NCBI GenBank assembly: GCA_025354565.1
Contig: JANXMQ010000206.1
Coordinates: 1-33,307 of the forward strand
Direction of reading: 5' to 3'
Source of the DNA: Akkermansiaceae bacterium
GTDB taxonomy: Bacteria; Verrucomicrobiota; Verrucomicrobiia; Verrucomicrobiales; Akkermansiaceae
DNA length: 33,307 bases
In this document: piece by piece, positions 21,706 to 30,233 of the stretch
Numbering within the stretch: position 1 is the first letter of the stretch
Layout: every line of letters begins with the position of its first letter
Notes under the pieces: generated by a model
Seen by the model: the letters and a program-made list of their open reading frames with translations, nothing else
The model's database searches: none
Told to the model about the DNA's origin: nothing
Made by a program: the position numbers and the translations under genes

Positions 21706-22746
21706 CTACAGTTGACGGGCTGCCGCAAGGAGCAGTTTCTCAGTCGTTTCCCAATCCATGCAAGCATCCGTGATACTCTGCCCCCAGACGAGTTGATCCA
21801 GTGGCTGAGGAAATTTCTGCGCTCCGCCGACGAGGTTGCTTTCTAACATGGCACCGATGATTGAAGTGTCACCCGCAGCGCGCTGGCGGACGATTTCCTC
21901 GAAAACCGCAGGCATCAGCTTCTCATCCTTCCTGCAATTTCCATGGCTCGCGTCGATCATGATGGCGGGCTTGAGTCCGTGTTTGACTAACAAATCGCGA
22001 GTTGTCGCTACGCTCTTCTCGTCGTGGTTCGGTCCGCTATCACCGCCGCGCAGGATGATGTGGCAGTCGGGATTTCCGGTGGTGGTGACGGCGGAGGCTC
22101 GGCCATCCATGCCGACACCGAGGAAGGTTTGTGGATGGGTGGCGGCCTTGATGGCATTGATGGCGGGTTCGAGATTGCCGAGGGTGCCGTTTTTGAATCC
22201 GAGCGGCATGGATAAGCCACTGGCCATCTGGCGGTGGGTCTGGGACTCGGTGGTGCGGGCACCGATGGCGGACCAGCAGATGAGGTCGGCGATGTATTGC
22301 GGGGTGATGGGGTCTAGCAGTTCGGTGGCGGTTGGTATGTCGAGTGCGAGGACGTCCAATAGGAACTGGCGAGCGACTTGCAGGCCTTCCTCGATGTTGT
22401 TCGTCCCATCGAGATGGGGGTCCATGATGAGGCCCTTCCAACCGACGGTGGTACGCGGCTTCTCGAAATAGACGCGCATGACGAGCAGCATTTCGTCTTT
22501 CACCTGCTCTGCGAGCTTGGCAAAGCGTTCGGCGTATTCGAGGCCAGCGGCGGTGTCATGGATGGAGCACGGACCAGCGATGACGAGGAAGCGCGGATCA
22601 TTGCCGAAAATGATCTCACGGATTTCCTGCCGACTGCTGGCAACGAAATTTGCCGTAGTTTCGGAGGCTGGCAGTTGCGCGAGGAGTTCGATGGGCGAGG
22701 GGAGTGCCAGATTTGAACTGACGTGGATGTCACTAACAGAATTCAT
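21706..22746 (-). CDS. 3-deoxy-7-phosphoheptulonate (DAHP) synthase, class I, AroF/G/H type
   Basis: Condenses phosphoenolpyruvate with erythrose-4-phosphate, the committed step to aromatic amino acids. 346 residues, as in E. coli AroF/G/H. Motifs: VIAGPCSIHD (about 57-66, metal-binding Cys), MRVYFEKPRTTVGWKGL (PEP/E4P contacts), SGLSMPLGFKNGTLG, HIILRGGDSGPNHDEKSV, PAIMIDASHGN (metal His) and GAMLESNLVGG (metal Glu). The N-terminal ~40 residues that usually carry feedback-inhibition contacts are present but diverged, so the inhibiting amino acid is not readable. The start lies 26 bases downstream of the yihY stop. I cannot tell which isozyme name fits. Confidence 0.96.
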   Translation of the reverse strand: MNSVSDIHVSSNLALPSPIELLAQLPASETTANFVASSRQEIREIIFGNDPRFLVIAGPCSIHDTAAGLEYAERFAKLAEQVKDEMLLVMRVYFEKPRTTVGWKGLIMDPHLDGTNNIEEGLQVARQFLLDVLALDIPTATELLDPITPQYIADLICWSAIGARTTESQTHRQMASGLSMPLGFKNGTLGNLEPAINAIKAATHPQTFLGVGMDGRASAVTTTGNPDCHIILRGGDSGPNHDEKSVATTRDLLVKHGLKPAIMIDASHGNCRKDEKLMPAVFEEIVRQRAAGDTSIIGAMLESNLVGGAQKFPQPLDQLVWGQSITDACMDWETTEKLLLAAARQL

Positions 22747-22772
22747 GGGTGAAATTTACGGGTTATATTTAA

Positions 22773-23660
22773 TCAATTCTGCGGCGGTGGATCGGGCTTC
22801 TCATACCAAGGAATGCCAGCAGTGGAACTGCTTTGAAGGTCAGCGATCACTTGTGCGCCTAACAATAAAATCAGGGCTACCGCCTCTAGGGTTAGCAAAA
22901 CTATAATAATGGTAGCCATTGATCCATAGATGACGTTCACCGGTGAAACATTGGTGTAATAGGCAACGAGAAGATGGCGGACGATTTCCCAGAGAACGGT
23001 CGCGGTGAGGCCACCGATCATCGCCCGCTTCCATTGAATGGTCGCGATGGGCATGATTTTATAAAAGAGAGTGAACAGCAGGACCAGGCTCAGGACCCCA
23101 GTTAAATAAACAATCTGGCCGAAGTGCTGGTGAAGCATTAGCTCCATGCCTGCCGGAGTGGGATTGCTGATGGATCGGGCGTCGATGAAGGCATTGATCG
23201 CCGTGATGACCATCAGTCCGGCGGCGACGATGAGGATGAACAAGTAGGGCATGAGCGCGGAGATCCAGAACTTGCGTTTCAGGGTGGGCAGTGGCCGATG
23301 AAAGATAATGGCGATGGCATCCTCCAGCACGCGGAAAGCGAAGGAGCTGAAGACGAGCAAGGAGCCGAGTCCGACCCAGCCGATGACTTCACGAGTCTTG
23401 AGAAATCCGGTGAGAACTTCGTTCAGTGTGGGAGCGAAGCCGGGCGCGATGAGGGAGACCTCGGTGGAGATGGAGCCTATCAGCTTTGAGGGATCAATGA
23501 AGTGGGAGAAAATAACCAACAGCACCGCCGAGAGCGGAATGAGCGAGAGCATCATATTGTTAGCGACGGCTGCCGTTAGGAGGAGTCCGTGGTTCTTTAG
23601 GAAAAAATCGCGCAACACCCTGGCAGCAAACCGGATGATTTTCGGCAGTTGTTTGTCCAT
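22773..23660 (-). CDS. YihY/BrkB-family inner-membrane protein
   Basis: 295 residues from ATG 23660; the frame extends upstream but only with an Arg-rich shadow sequence. Six membrane segments are visible. Family landmarks: DFFLKNHGLLLTAAVANNMM (the N-terminal 'A-x-x-x-[ST]' helix), SLIPLSAVLLVIFSHFI, VLEDAIAIIFHRP, FKIMP/FYKIMPIATIQWKRAMI ('Y-K-x-[LM]-P' motif), GGLTATVLWEIVRHLLVAY and YGSMATIIIVLLTLEAVALI. The family was misnamed ribonuclease BN; BrkB was linked to serum resistance in Bordetella, and its transport role is unproven. It lies 53 bases below the anti-sigma-like gene and just ahead of DAHP synthase. Confidence 0.9.
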   Translation of the reverse strand: MDKQLPKIIRFAARVLRDFFLKNHGLLLTAAVANNMMLSLIPLSAVLLVIFSHFIDPSKLIGSISTEVSLIAPGFAPTLNEVLTGFLKTREVIGWVGLGSLLVFSSFAFRVLEDAIAIIFHRPLPTLKRKFWISALMPYLFILIVAAGLMVITAINAFIDARSISNPTPAGMELMLHQHFGQIVYLTGVLSLVLLFTLFYKIMPIATIQWKRAMIGGLTATVLWEIVRHLLVAYYTNVSPVNVIYGSMATIIIVLLTLEAVALILLLGAQVIADLQSSSTAGIPWYEKPDPPPQN

Positions 23661-23713
23661 CTGGCGGGAGTCTGCCCCTGCTGCCCGAGTCATGCAAACG
23701 CAAAGCTTACGGG

Positions 23714-24976
23714 CTATAGTTGGAGCGACGTGTCGATGAGATTCAGGAAATCCGCGCGGTCGGTGGACAAGGTCGCGGAGGCGATTTCCCGGGCGAGGGC
23801 GGCGAGGATTTCCTTGTCGATGTTGCCGACTTGTTCGCCAGCGAGCCATTGGGCATACGAGCAGACGAGAGCGGCGAAGCGGGCGTCGTCCGAGGGGTCG
23901 GCGTCATTGCGGTGGGCGACGGAAATCGAGGGTGCGGGGTTGCCATTGGTGGACCATTCCAGCGTGCCGAGATTGCTGTCCGGCTTGGCGGGTTCGATTT
24001 CGATGGCAATGGTGGTGACGGATTTGGCGGCCACTTTGGACGGCAGGCTGCCGGTGGTGCGGCGGGCACCGGACGCGTATCCTAGCAGCCGGTAACGGAA
24101 GACGTTTTCCGGGTTCGCATGGAAGGCGATCCTAACATCGCAGTCAGTTAGTGCATTGCCATGGATGGAGACGAAGAGCAGGTTGGCGGAGGGTTTCCAC
24201 GGGCAGGCGATGATCTCGGTGGAGAGCGTGGCGACGTGGTTGGTCATGCCGGTGTCGCGGTTATCGGGGTGCCAATTGTTCGGAACGGCGCGTGAAATGG
24301 CCGCGACTCCACTGAGGCGGAGGGGGAAGGCGTTGAGAATTTCCTCAAGGCGGACATCGGTGTTCGAAGGAAGTTTCCGGTCGTCACGGATGGTTTTTGA
24401 AATCAGGGGGAGATTTAATTTCCCGGCATGGACGGGCAAGTCAAGGGTGGGGAAATCCGCCGGGGCCATGGCACCGTGCTGGGCGATTACCACCGGAAGA
24501 TCTTCGACTGGCGCGGGACTAACCGACAGTGGTGGCGGGGTGATGACCGAGGGGGTGGGGAGTTTGACGGTGGCCGGTGGAGTGACTTTGGGGGTGGGAG
24601 TTTTCACCAACGGTGGAGCCTTATCCTGCGGCATCTTCAACAGGATATAGGATGTCAGAGCAAGGACGGCGGCGGCGCAGGCGGGGATGAGCAGGACTTG
24701 CAGGGCCTCACGCAGGGCTGAGAAGCTGAAGCTTCTGCCACCACGATCCAATTCTCGGGCGCGGCGAAGAATCATATCACGTTGACTCTGGAGTAGCGTT
24801 TCCACAGGGCCACTGAGGTGGCATGTTAGAATCTGTTGGATGGCCTCGGTTTCCCGGATCACCGTCTGCAAAGTGGGATTTACCGCTGCCGCGCGGGTGA
24901 CGGCGGCGGCATCCTCCGCGCTCAGCTCGCCTAGGACGCAGGCGGTGAGACGGGGGTCTTCAGGGTGGAGTTTCAT
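23714..24976 (-). CDS. Membrane anti-sigma-like protein fused to a YfbK-type scaffold lacking its VWA domain
   Basis: 420 residues. 1-90: anti-sigma-like helical domain (DPRLTACVLGELSAEDAAAV...). 91-113: one TM segment (LLIPACAAAVLALTSYILL). 117-160: Pro/Thr-rich linker. 175-225 (TLDLPVHAGKLNLPLISKTI...DVRLEEILNAF) corresponds to the N-terminal region of YfbK-type proteins (PF12450: '...V-R-x-E-E-x-x-N-x-F'); 245-275 continues it (STEIIACPWKPSANLL). The next segment, DVRIAFHANPENVFRYRLLGY (280-300), is already the DUF3520-like C-terminal region. The ~180-residue von Willebrand A domain that normally stands between them is absent. Directly after an ECF sigma gene, so it likely restrains that sigma factor at the membrane. 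Confidence 0.72.
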   Translation of the reverse strand: MKLHPEDPRLTACVLGELSAEDAAAVTRAAAVNPTLQTVIRETEAIQQILTCHLSGPVETLLQSQRDMILRRARELDRGGRSFSFSALREALQVLLIPACAAAVLALTSYILLKMPQDKAPPLVKTPTPKVTPPATVKLPTPSVITPPPLSVSPAPVEDLPVVIAQHGAMAPADFPTLDLPVHAGKLNLPLISKTIRDDRKLPSNTDVRLEEILNAFPLRLSGVAAISRAVPNNWHPDNRDTGMTNHVATLSTEIIACPWKPSANLLFVSIHGNALTDCDVRIAFHANPENVFRYRLLGYASGARRTTGSLPSKVAAKSVTTIAIEIEPAKPDSNLGTLEWSTNGNPAPSISVAHRNDADPSDDARFAALVCSYAQWLAGEQVGNIDKEILAALAREIASATLSTDRADFLNLIDTSLQL

Positions 24977-25002
24977 TGCTGGGGCGAGTGTGTTCGGCGG
25001 CT

Positions 25003-25605
25003 TTAGAGGTGAAGATCGGCAGGAAGTATTTCGCGCAGGCGCTTGAGTCCGGTATGGATGAGGAAACCGATGTTGCCGGTGCTGAGGCCGGTGATTTTCT
25101 GAATTTCCTGATAGTCGAGGTCTTGTTGGAATTTGAGGATGATAACTTCGCGTTGATTGGCTGTTAGGCGATCCAGATAGGCGTGCAAACGGGTAAGGCG
25201 TTCTTTTTGTTGGGCCTGTTCGTCGGGTTGGAGGCCGGGGCCGGCGACTTTTTTCCAGCGGATTTCCTCGATGGGTTCAGTGCGTTTGTCCTTGCGGAGC
25301 ACGTCGAGTGCGCGGTTCCGGCAGACGGTGAAGAGCCACGACTTGAGGTTGGCTTGGACTTTGGCGGGGTCCTGCTGGCAGAGGCGGATGAAGGTGTCCT
25401 GCACCACGTCGCGGGCGAGATCAAGATCGTTGAGGATGGTGGAGGCATAACCGATGAGCGGGGATTCGAAATCCACGATCGCCTGTTCGATGAATTTTTC
25501 CCGGTTGAGTGGCTGGGAATTTTTTTCGATCAAGGGCGCGGTGTTCTTGGTAGCAACGGGTGGCGCGGCCTCATCATTAGGGAAATTTTCAGAAGCTTCC
25601 GGCAT
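25003..25605 (-). CDS. ECF-type RNA polymerase sigma factor
   Basis: 200 residues. Region 2: DFESPLIGYASTILNDLDLARDVVQDTFIRL (core-binding and -10 recognition, about 45-77) and LKSWLFTVCRNRALDVLRK (about 87-105). Region 4: LTRLHAYLDRLTANQREVIILKF then QQDLDYQEIQKITGLSTGNIGFLIHTGLKRLRE (helix-turn-helix reading the -35). Linker between them ~40 residues. No region 1 or 3, so it belongs to the ECF class. ATG 25605 is one base behind the rex stop, and the anti-sigma-like gene follows 26 bases later, so it is part of the 2-oxoacid dehydrogenase-rex transcript. Its target promoters are unknown. Confidence 0.93.
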   Translation of the reverse strand: MPEASENFPNDEAAPPVATKNTAPLIEKNSQPLNREKFIEQAIVDFESPLIGYASTILNDLDLARDVVQDTFIRLCQQDPAKVQANLKSWLFTVCRNRALDVLRKDKRTEPIEEIRWKKVAGPGLQPDEQAQQKERLTRLHAYLDRLTANQREVIILKFQQDLDYQEIQKITGLSTGNIGFLIHTGLKRLREILPADLHL

Positions 25606-25606
25606 T

Positions 25607-26245
25607 TCAACGGATGAAGTAACTGAGGTGTTCGAGTTCCAATGCGAGATCGACGTTGTTGACGGTGACGTCCGGGGTGACTTCGAGCACGATCGGCGAG
25701 AAATTCAGCACGCCTTGGATGCCGGCGGCGACGAGGCGGTTGACGATGGATTGAGCGAACTCGACGGGCACGCAGAGGATGGCGAGTTTGACGGATTTTT
25801 CGGTGATGAAATTTTCCAAGTCCGCGACGGGCAGCACTGGAATATTGATGCCACGGGCGCGGGAGGCTTGTGGATCGGCATCGAAGGCGGCGATCACCTC
25901 GAAGCCTTCTTTTTCAAAGCCGTGGTAGCGGAGCAGGGCAGAGCCGAGATTGCCCGCGCCGACGAGGATGACCGGCTGGAGGCGTTCGCGCCCGAGCGTT
26001 TCACGGATGATCGAGGCTAGGAGATCGACCGGGTAGCCCAGGCCGCGGGTGCCGAATTGGCCGAAGTAGGCGAGGTCCTTGCGGAGCTGCGCAGGCTTCA
26101 CCCCGGCGGCGCGGGCGAGGGTGGTGGAACTCACGGTATCCAAGCCGTTGCTGTTCAATTTCTGCAGACAGCGATAATAAATGGATAGCCGGTAGATCGC
26201 CTTTTTCGGGATGTCCAGCTTGCCGGATTTATCGGTAGAGTCCAC
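25607..26245 (-). CDS. rex: Redox-sensing transcriptional repressor Rex
   Basis: Binds DNA when the NADH/NAD+ ratio is low and lets go when NADH rises, controlling fermentation and respiration genes. 212 residues from GTG 26245, 20 bases behind the E2 stop; a longer frame would overlap E2. N-terminal winged helix: KKAIYRLSIYYRCLQKL, VSSTTLARAAGVKPAQLRKD, LAYFGQFGTRGLGYPVDLL (the Rex signature 'L-A-[YH]-F-G-x-F-G-x-R-G-x-G-Y'). Rossmann domain: VILVGAGNLGSALLRYHGF (NAD loop G-x-G-x-x-G), VIAAFDADP and the C-terminal swapped helix. Position right after E1-E2 genes suggests feedback control of NADH-producing 2-oxoacid oxidation. Confidence 0.95.
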   Translation of the reverse strand: MDSTDKSGKLDIPKKAIYRLSIYYRCLQKLNSNGLDTVSSTTLARAAGVKPAQLRKDLAYFGQFGTRGLGYPVDLLASIIRETLGRERLQPVILVGAGNLGSALLRYHGFEKEGFEVIAAFDADPQASRARGINIPVLPVADLENFITEKSVKLAILCVPVEFAQSIVNRLVAAGIQGVLNFSPIVLEVTPDVTVNNVDLALELEHLSYFIR

Positions 26246-26264
26246 AGTTGGGTTTAGCGAAATG

Positions 26265-27503
26265 TTAGAGCGACTCCGGTTTTTGGAGCAGGGCGGAAAC
26301 CCGGTTGAGCAGGACGCCAGCGCCGCCGCCATCGACCACGCGGTGGTCGAAGGTGAGCAGCAAATCGGCTTCCGTGGCGGGTAGGAAAGCCTCGACCTGC
26401 GTGCTCCAGACCGGCTTTTTCACACCCGCGCCGATGCCGAGGATGAGGGTTTCATTTGGCAGCGGAATCGGCGTGCCGGTGGTCAGGCCGAAGGTGCCGA
26501 AGTTGGTCACCGTCGCGATGCCACCGCTGCAATCCTGCTCAGTCAAGCGGCGGCGGCGGGCGCGGTCCACCAGATCGTCGTATTCGGAAATGAGGTCGCG
26601 CAGGGATTTTTGGTCCACTTTTCTAACAACAGGCACCACCACGCCATCCTCCACCTGCACCGCCACGCCGATGTCGAACGAGCGCGGGTGGACTACTTTG
26701 TCGCCGATCAAATAGCCGGCGGTGGTCGGATTTTCCGTTAGGGCAAGTGCGAAGGCACGCAGCAGATAGAGTGTTAGGCCAGCCTTGGGCGAACTGGCGC
26801 GGCGGTGATCCAGCACGCGATCTAGCAGGATCGGCAGGCCTACCGTCGCCAGCGGGCGGGTCCAGCTCCGGCGCATGGCATCGGCCACCGCGAGGCGCAT
26901 CGGCGACGCTGCCGAACTCGGCCAAGTATCGAGATAGTTGAGGAAACGCTCTAGGTCTTCCACCGTCACGCGACCGCCAGCTCCGGTTCCGGCAATAGCG
27001 GAAATGTCGGCCTCGCGGATGCCGAGATCGTTCATCCGCGCGCGCATTCTGGGAGAAATGTAGTGCGCGCCCATCACGCCGGTCGGCACGGGCAGGCCTT
27101 TCACGCTCGGCACCACGGCGGGGGCTTCCTCGTAGGCATCGTCATCGAGCGCGAAATGCAAATTCGCCTCGGTTTGCGCCGGGCTGTTCGACTGGCTGCT
27201 CGCCGCGCGTTTCGCCTCCAGCGATTCCAGCGACTCAACTCCAGTGCGGGCGACCTCGGCCTCGGTCACGTCGAGCAAACCTAACAGCGTCCCCACCGAA
27301 TAGGAAACTCCCTCCTGCGCCCGCAGCTCGGACACCACGCCGTCACAAAGCGTCGTGACGCCCATGACCGCTTTGTTAGTTTCCACCTCGATGATTTCCT
27401 GATCGGTGCGGACCGTATCACCCACCGCGATGCCGAGGCGGATGACGGTGGCCTCGGCGATGGACTCGCCGAGTTGGGGCATGAGGATGGGAACCGTTGG
27501 CAT
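26265..27503 (-). CDS. Dihydrolipoamide acyltransferase (E2) of a 2-oxoacid dehydrogenase complex
   Basis: 412 residues. Single lipoyl domain at the N-terminus: PILMPQLGESIAEATVIRLG and VETNKAVMGV, whose Lys (about 44) carries lipoate (usual E-T-D-K-A is here E-T-N-K-A). A ~65-residue linker follows. Peripheral-subunit-binding domain: YISPRMRARMNDLGI, then GTGAGGRVTVEDLERFL (about 148-187). Catalytic domain 195-412 with FDIGVAVQVEDGVVVPVV, IATVTNFGTFGL and the active-site LTFDHRVVDGGGAG (His as base). Whether it transfers acetyl or branched acyl groups cannot be read. The E3 gene is not in this window. Starts 28 bases behind the E1beta stop. Confidence 0.93.
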   Translation of the reverse strand: MPTVPILMPQLGESIAEATVIRLGIAVGDTVRTDQEIIEVETNKAVMGVTTLCDGVVSELRAQEGVSYSVGTLLGLLDVTEAEVARTGVESLESLEAKRAASSQSNSPAQTEANLHFALDDDAYEEAPAVVPSVKGLPVPTGVMGAHYISPRMRARMNDLGIREADISAIAGTGAGGRVTVEDLERFLNYLDTWPSSAASPMRLAVADAMRRSWTRPLATVGLPILLDRVLDHRRASSPKAGLTLYLLRAFALALTENPTTAGYLIGDKVVHPRSFDIGVAVQVEDGVVVPVVRKVDQKSLRDLISEYDDLVDRARRRRLTEQDCSGGIATVTNFGTFGLTTGTPIPLPNETLILGIGAGVKKPVWSTQVEAFLPATEADLLLTFDHRVVDGGGAGVLLNRVSALLQKPESL

Positions 27504-27531
27504 CTGGGAGGAAATTTGAGATTTGAAATCT

Positions 27532-28497
27532 TTAGAAAGATAGAAGTTTTCGAAGCGCCTCGCAAATAGATTCCGGGGTCGGGCGATGGGCCGCCCAGAG
27601 TTTCGGGTGATAGGGGACCGGCGTGTCGCGGGCGTTCAGCCGTTGCGGCGGCGCGTCTAGCAGGTGGAAGCCTTCCTCGGTGACCCGGGAAATCACCTCA
27701 GCAGTGACGCCGCCCCACGGGAAAGCTTCGCCCACCGCGAGTAAGCGCCCGGTCCGTGCGACGGAGGCCAGAATGGTATCCAGATCCAAGGGTTTCACCG
27801 AACGCAGATCGACCACCTCGATTTCCCAACCGTCCTGCTGGAGTCGCTCGGCGGCGCGGACCGCTTCGTGGACCATCGCGCTATAGGCGACGACCGTGGC
27901 ATGCTTGCCGGGCCGGGTGATCCGGGCTTGGCCGATGGGCAGGTGATCGCCGTTGATCGACTTTGCCTTGAGCCAGCGATAGAGAAATTTGTGCTCACAA
28001 TAAATGACCGGATCGTCCAGCGCCACGCCATCTAGCAGCATGTGATAGGCGTCGGAAACAGTCGCCGGTGTTAGAACGACCAGCCCCGGATATTGGGCGT
28101 AGATACCCTCCATGCTCTGGCTGTGAAATGGTCCCGAACCGGGAGTGCCGCCGGAGGGCAGGCGCACCGTGATCGGGATTGGCACGCCAGTCCGATAGAA
28201 ATGCGTGGCCGCTTGATTGACGATTTGATTGAAGGCCAGCGACGAGAAATCCGCGAACTGCATTTCTACGATTGGCCGCATTCCCTCGATCGCTGCGCCC
28301 ACCGCCATGCCGATCATCGCGTCTTCCGAGATCGGCGCATCGAAGACCCTGTTAGGAAATTGTTCCGCCAGTCCCTTGGTCGCCTTGAACGCCCCGCCGA
28401 AGGTGGCGATGTCCTGGCCGTAGAGAAACACGCGGTCGTCCTCGCGCAGGAGCTTTTCCTGGGCCTCGCGGATGGCGTCGATGTAGGTCACACTCAC
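27532..28497 (-). CDS. 2-oxoacid dehydrogenase E1 component, beta subunit
   Basis: 321 residues. Features: SVTYIDAIREAQEKLLREDD, VFLYGQDIATFGGAFKATKG (about 22-41), VFDAPISEDAMIGMAVGAAI (the E-x-x-x-x-G TPP-contact Glu), ADFSSLAFNQIVNQAA, then VRLPSGGTPGSGPFHSQSME (H-S-Q-x-x-E active-site His) and AVGEAFPWGGVTAEVISRV in the transketolase C-terminal domain. Pairs with the alpha subunit encoded 4 bases upstream to decarboxylate a 2-oxoacid and load the acyl group onto E2. Pyruvate or branched-chain 2-oxoacids are the likely substrates; the sequence does not decide. Confidence 0.94.
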   Translation of the reverse strand: MSVTYIDAIREAQEKLLREDDRVFLYGQDIATFGGAFKATKGLAEQFPNRVFDAPISEDAMIGMAVGAAIEGMRPIVEMQFADFSSLAFNQIVNQAATHFYRTGVPIPITVRLPSGGTPGSGPFHSQSMEGIYAQYPGLVVLTPATVSDAYHMLLDGVALDDPVIYCEHKFLYRWLKAKSINGDHLPIGQARITRPGKHATVVAYSAMVHEAVRAAERLQQDGWEIEVVDLRSVKPLDLDTILASVARTGRLLAVGEAFPWGGVTAEVISRVTEEGFHLLDAPPQRLNARDTPVPYHPKLWAAHRPTPESICEALRKLLSF

Positions 28498-28501
28498 GGG
28501 T

Positions 28502-29545
28502 TTATGAAATAGATGCTGCTAGAGAAGCTAGAGGAAATTGGGTGGCCAGCGCGGTCCAGTTTTCCCGGTAGGGATCGGGCGTCGCCTCCTGCTGAGCCTG
28601 CGCCACGGCCCGCTGCACCTCGTCGGAAAATTCATCCTGCCAGGCTAAAATCTCATCCACGGTGGCGACTTGGTTTTCCACCAGTTGCCGCATTGCCACT
28701 TCGATGCAATCCCGCCCATAATGCCCGCTGCGGATCTCAGCGGGGACGTAGGAACCATCGTCATGCTCGCCATGGCCGGACAATCTGAGCAGTCGTGCCA
28801 CGACCATCTGCGGCCCACCGCCCTCACGCGCCCGTCGGACGGCCTCGCTGATCACCGACGCGCAGGCCAGCAAATCCGTGCCATCCACCGAGAACCCGCC
28901 GACGCCGTAGCCCCGCGCTTTTTCCACCAGATCCACACAGGCGAATTGCCGGTTGTTAGGCGTCGAGTAGGCGAACTGGTTGTTCCCCACCACCACCACC
29001 AACGGCAGTCCCTCGACCGCTGCTAGATTGAGACCCTCATGAAACGCGCCGGTCGAGGTCGCCCCGTCGCCAATGCACGTCGCTCCGACCCGTCCGGCCA
29101 GCGTGCCTTGCAGTCGTTTGGCGAAAAGCATCCCCGCCACCAAGGGCACCTGCGCCCCGAGGTGGGAAATCATCGCCGGCATTCCCACGCTTGGCCGCCC
29201 GCGGTGAATGTTGCCGTCCCGTCCGCGCATCGGCCCCTCGACCGAGCCGAGGTAGGTCCGTGTGCAGTCGATCAGTGGTTCGCCGAAAGCCGTCCGGCCC
29301 GCTTGGTCGCGGATCAGCGGGGCAAAGAAATCCGTGCCTTGGATCAACGCCGTTCCCAGCGTCGCGCTCACCGCCTCCTGACCACGCCCCAGATAGACCC
29401 CGCCGACGATTTTGCCCGCCTTATAAAGGCTGGAGAGCTTGTTTTCCAAGATCCTCGCCCGCAGCATCGAGTGAAAAACCGACCGCAGGAAATCGCGGTT
29501 CATCACCACTCCATCGGCGAAAGGTTGCTGGTCCATGTGCGGCAC
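28502..29545 (-). CDS. 2-oxoacid dehydrogenase E1 component, alpha subunit
   Basis: 347 residues from 29545 (Met4 at 29536 is equally possible). Thiamine-diphosphate fold: RARILENKLSSLYKAGKIVG, YLGRGQEAVSATLGTAL, then the GDG...NN motif, GDGATSTGAFHEGLNLAAVE followed by GLPLVVVVGNNQFAYST (about 163-199). HGEHDDGSYVP matches the loop 'G-H-x-x-x-D-[DG]-x-x-Y' that carries E1 regulatory or active residues. First gene of the leftward operon E1alpha-E1beta-E2-rex-sigma-anti-sigma. About 90 bases separate it from ydcF, with TTGCAG and TTAGCT (17-base spacing) as a weak promoter candidate just before the start. Confidence 0.94.
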   Translation of the reverse strand: MPHMDQQPFADGVVMNRDFLRSVFHSMLRARILENKLSSLYKAGKIVGGVYLGRGQEAVSATLGTALIQGTDFFAPLIRDQAGRTAFGEPLIDCTRTYLGSVEGPMRGRDGNIHRGRPSVGMPAMISHLGAQVPLVAGMLFAKRLQGTLAGRVGATCIGDGATSTGAFHEGLNLAAVEGLPLVVVVGNNQFAYSTPNNRQFACVDLVEKARGYGVGGFSVDGTDLLACASVISEAVRRAREGGGPQMVVARLLRLSGHGEHDDGSYVPAEIRSGHYGRDCIEVAMRQLVENQVATVDEILAWQDEFSDEVQRAVAQAQQEATPDPYRENWTALATQFPLASLAASIS

Positions 29546-29633
29546 GGCCCGAAGCTAAAACGATGCGCGGGAAACCTGCAACCGCTTTCCCGAAAACTCA
29601 CCACCCAGCCGGAGGCTGTCGCCGCAGCGCATC

Positions 29634-30233
29634 TCAGGTGCCGTTCATGATGGTGGTATCGTAGTGCCGGAAAAGATAACTCAAATACCCGACCAACTCG
29701 CGGGGTGCGGAATATACGTCGCGAATCTCGAAAAAACGGGCATGAGCCGAATAGACAATAGGAACACCGAAGCGTTGGAGAGCTAGGCGGGTGCGCGGAA
29801 GATGGAAATACTGTGAAATCACGAAGATGCTTTTGAATCCTCGCTGGCGGCCAATTTGGGTGGCGTTTTTGGCGCTGGCAAAAGTTGTCGTGCCGCCACT
29901 ATCCACGATGACGTGCTCTGTCGGGATACCGCGTGCCACGAGGTAATCTCGCATCACGGTCGCCTCGTCATAGCCCTCCTTGCCAGTGCCGCCGCTGGCG
30001 ATAACCACAGGGAAATAACCGGCTCGGTATAGCTCAATGGTTCGATCAAGGCGGGCGCATAGACGCGGAGAAGGTGTGCCATCGGGATTGACCTTGCTGC
30101 CAAGGACTAAAGCAACATCCGCGCTGCCGAGTTGGTCGCGCAAGCCGGAGCAAACGAGAATGACGGTGCTCAGAACAACCAGTCCAACCGCCACGCCGAC
30201 GATGAGCAAGCATCGGCGCAATTGTCGTTTCAT
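29634..30233 (-). CDS. YdcF/DUF218-family membrane-anchored protein
   Basis: 199 residues from ATG 30233, which overlaps the stop of the preceding gene (ATGA), so translation is coupled; the upstream part of the open frame is not used. One TM helix (LLIVGVAVGLVVLSTVILVC, about 8-27), then the DUF218 domain: ADVALVLGSKVNPDGTPSPR, RLDRTIELYRAGYFPVVIAS then GGTGKEGYDEATVM, VDSGGTTTFASAKN and FVISQYFHLPRTRLALQRFG. These D-x-x-[VI]-V-L-G, S-G-G and S-x-x-x-H-x-x-R elements are those of YdcF/SanA/ElyC proteins, linked to envelope barrier or polysaccharide-precursor metabolism. The exact reaction is unknown. Confidence 0.9.
   Translation of the reverse strand: MKRQLRRCLLIVGVAVGLVVLSTVILVCSGLRDQLGSADVALVLGSKVNPDGTPSPRLCARLDRTIELYRAGYFPVVIASGGTGKEGYDEATVMRDYLVARGIPTEHVIVDSGGTTTFASAKNATQIGRQRGFKSIFVISQYFHLPRTRLALQRFGVPIVYSAHARFFEIRDVYSAPRELVGYLSYLFRHYDTTIMNGT

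Noticed and set aside
21627..21767. N-terminal extension of secretin-like paralogue B (47 codons)
   Set aside because: The internal Met at 21626 begins a perfect signal peptide; the extension is Cys/Arg-rich and overlaps the 3' end of the DAHP synthase gene region.
23714..25046. Long plus-strand frames opposite the sigma and anti-sigma genes
   Set aside because: They are shadows of the minus-strand genes: Gly/Asp/Arg-rich, without family motifs, while the minus frames give clear ECF sigma and YfbK-type sequences.
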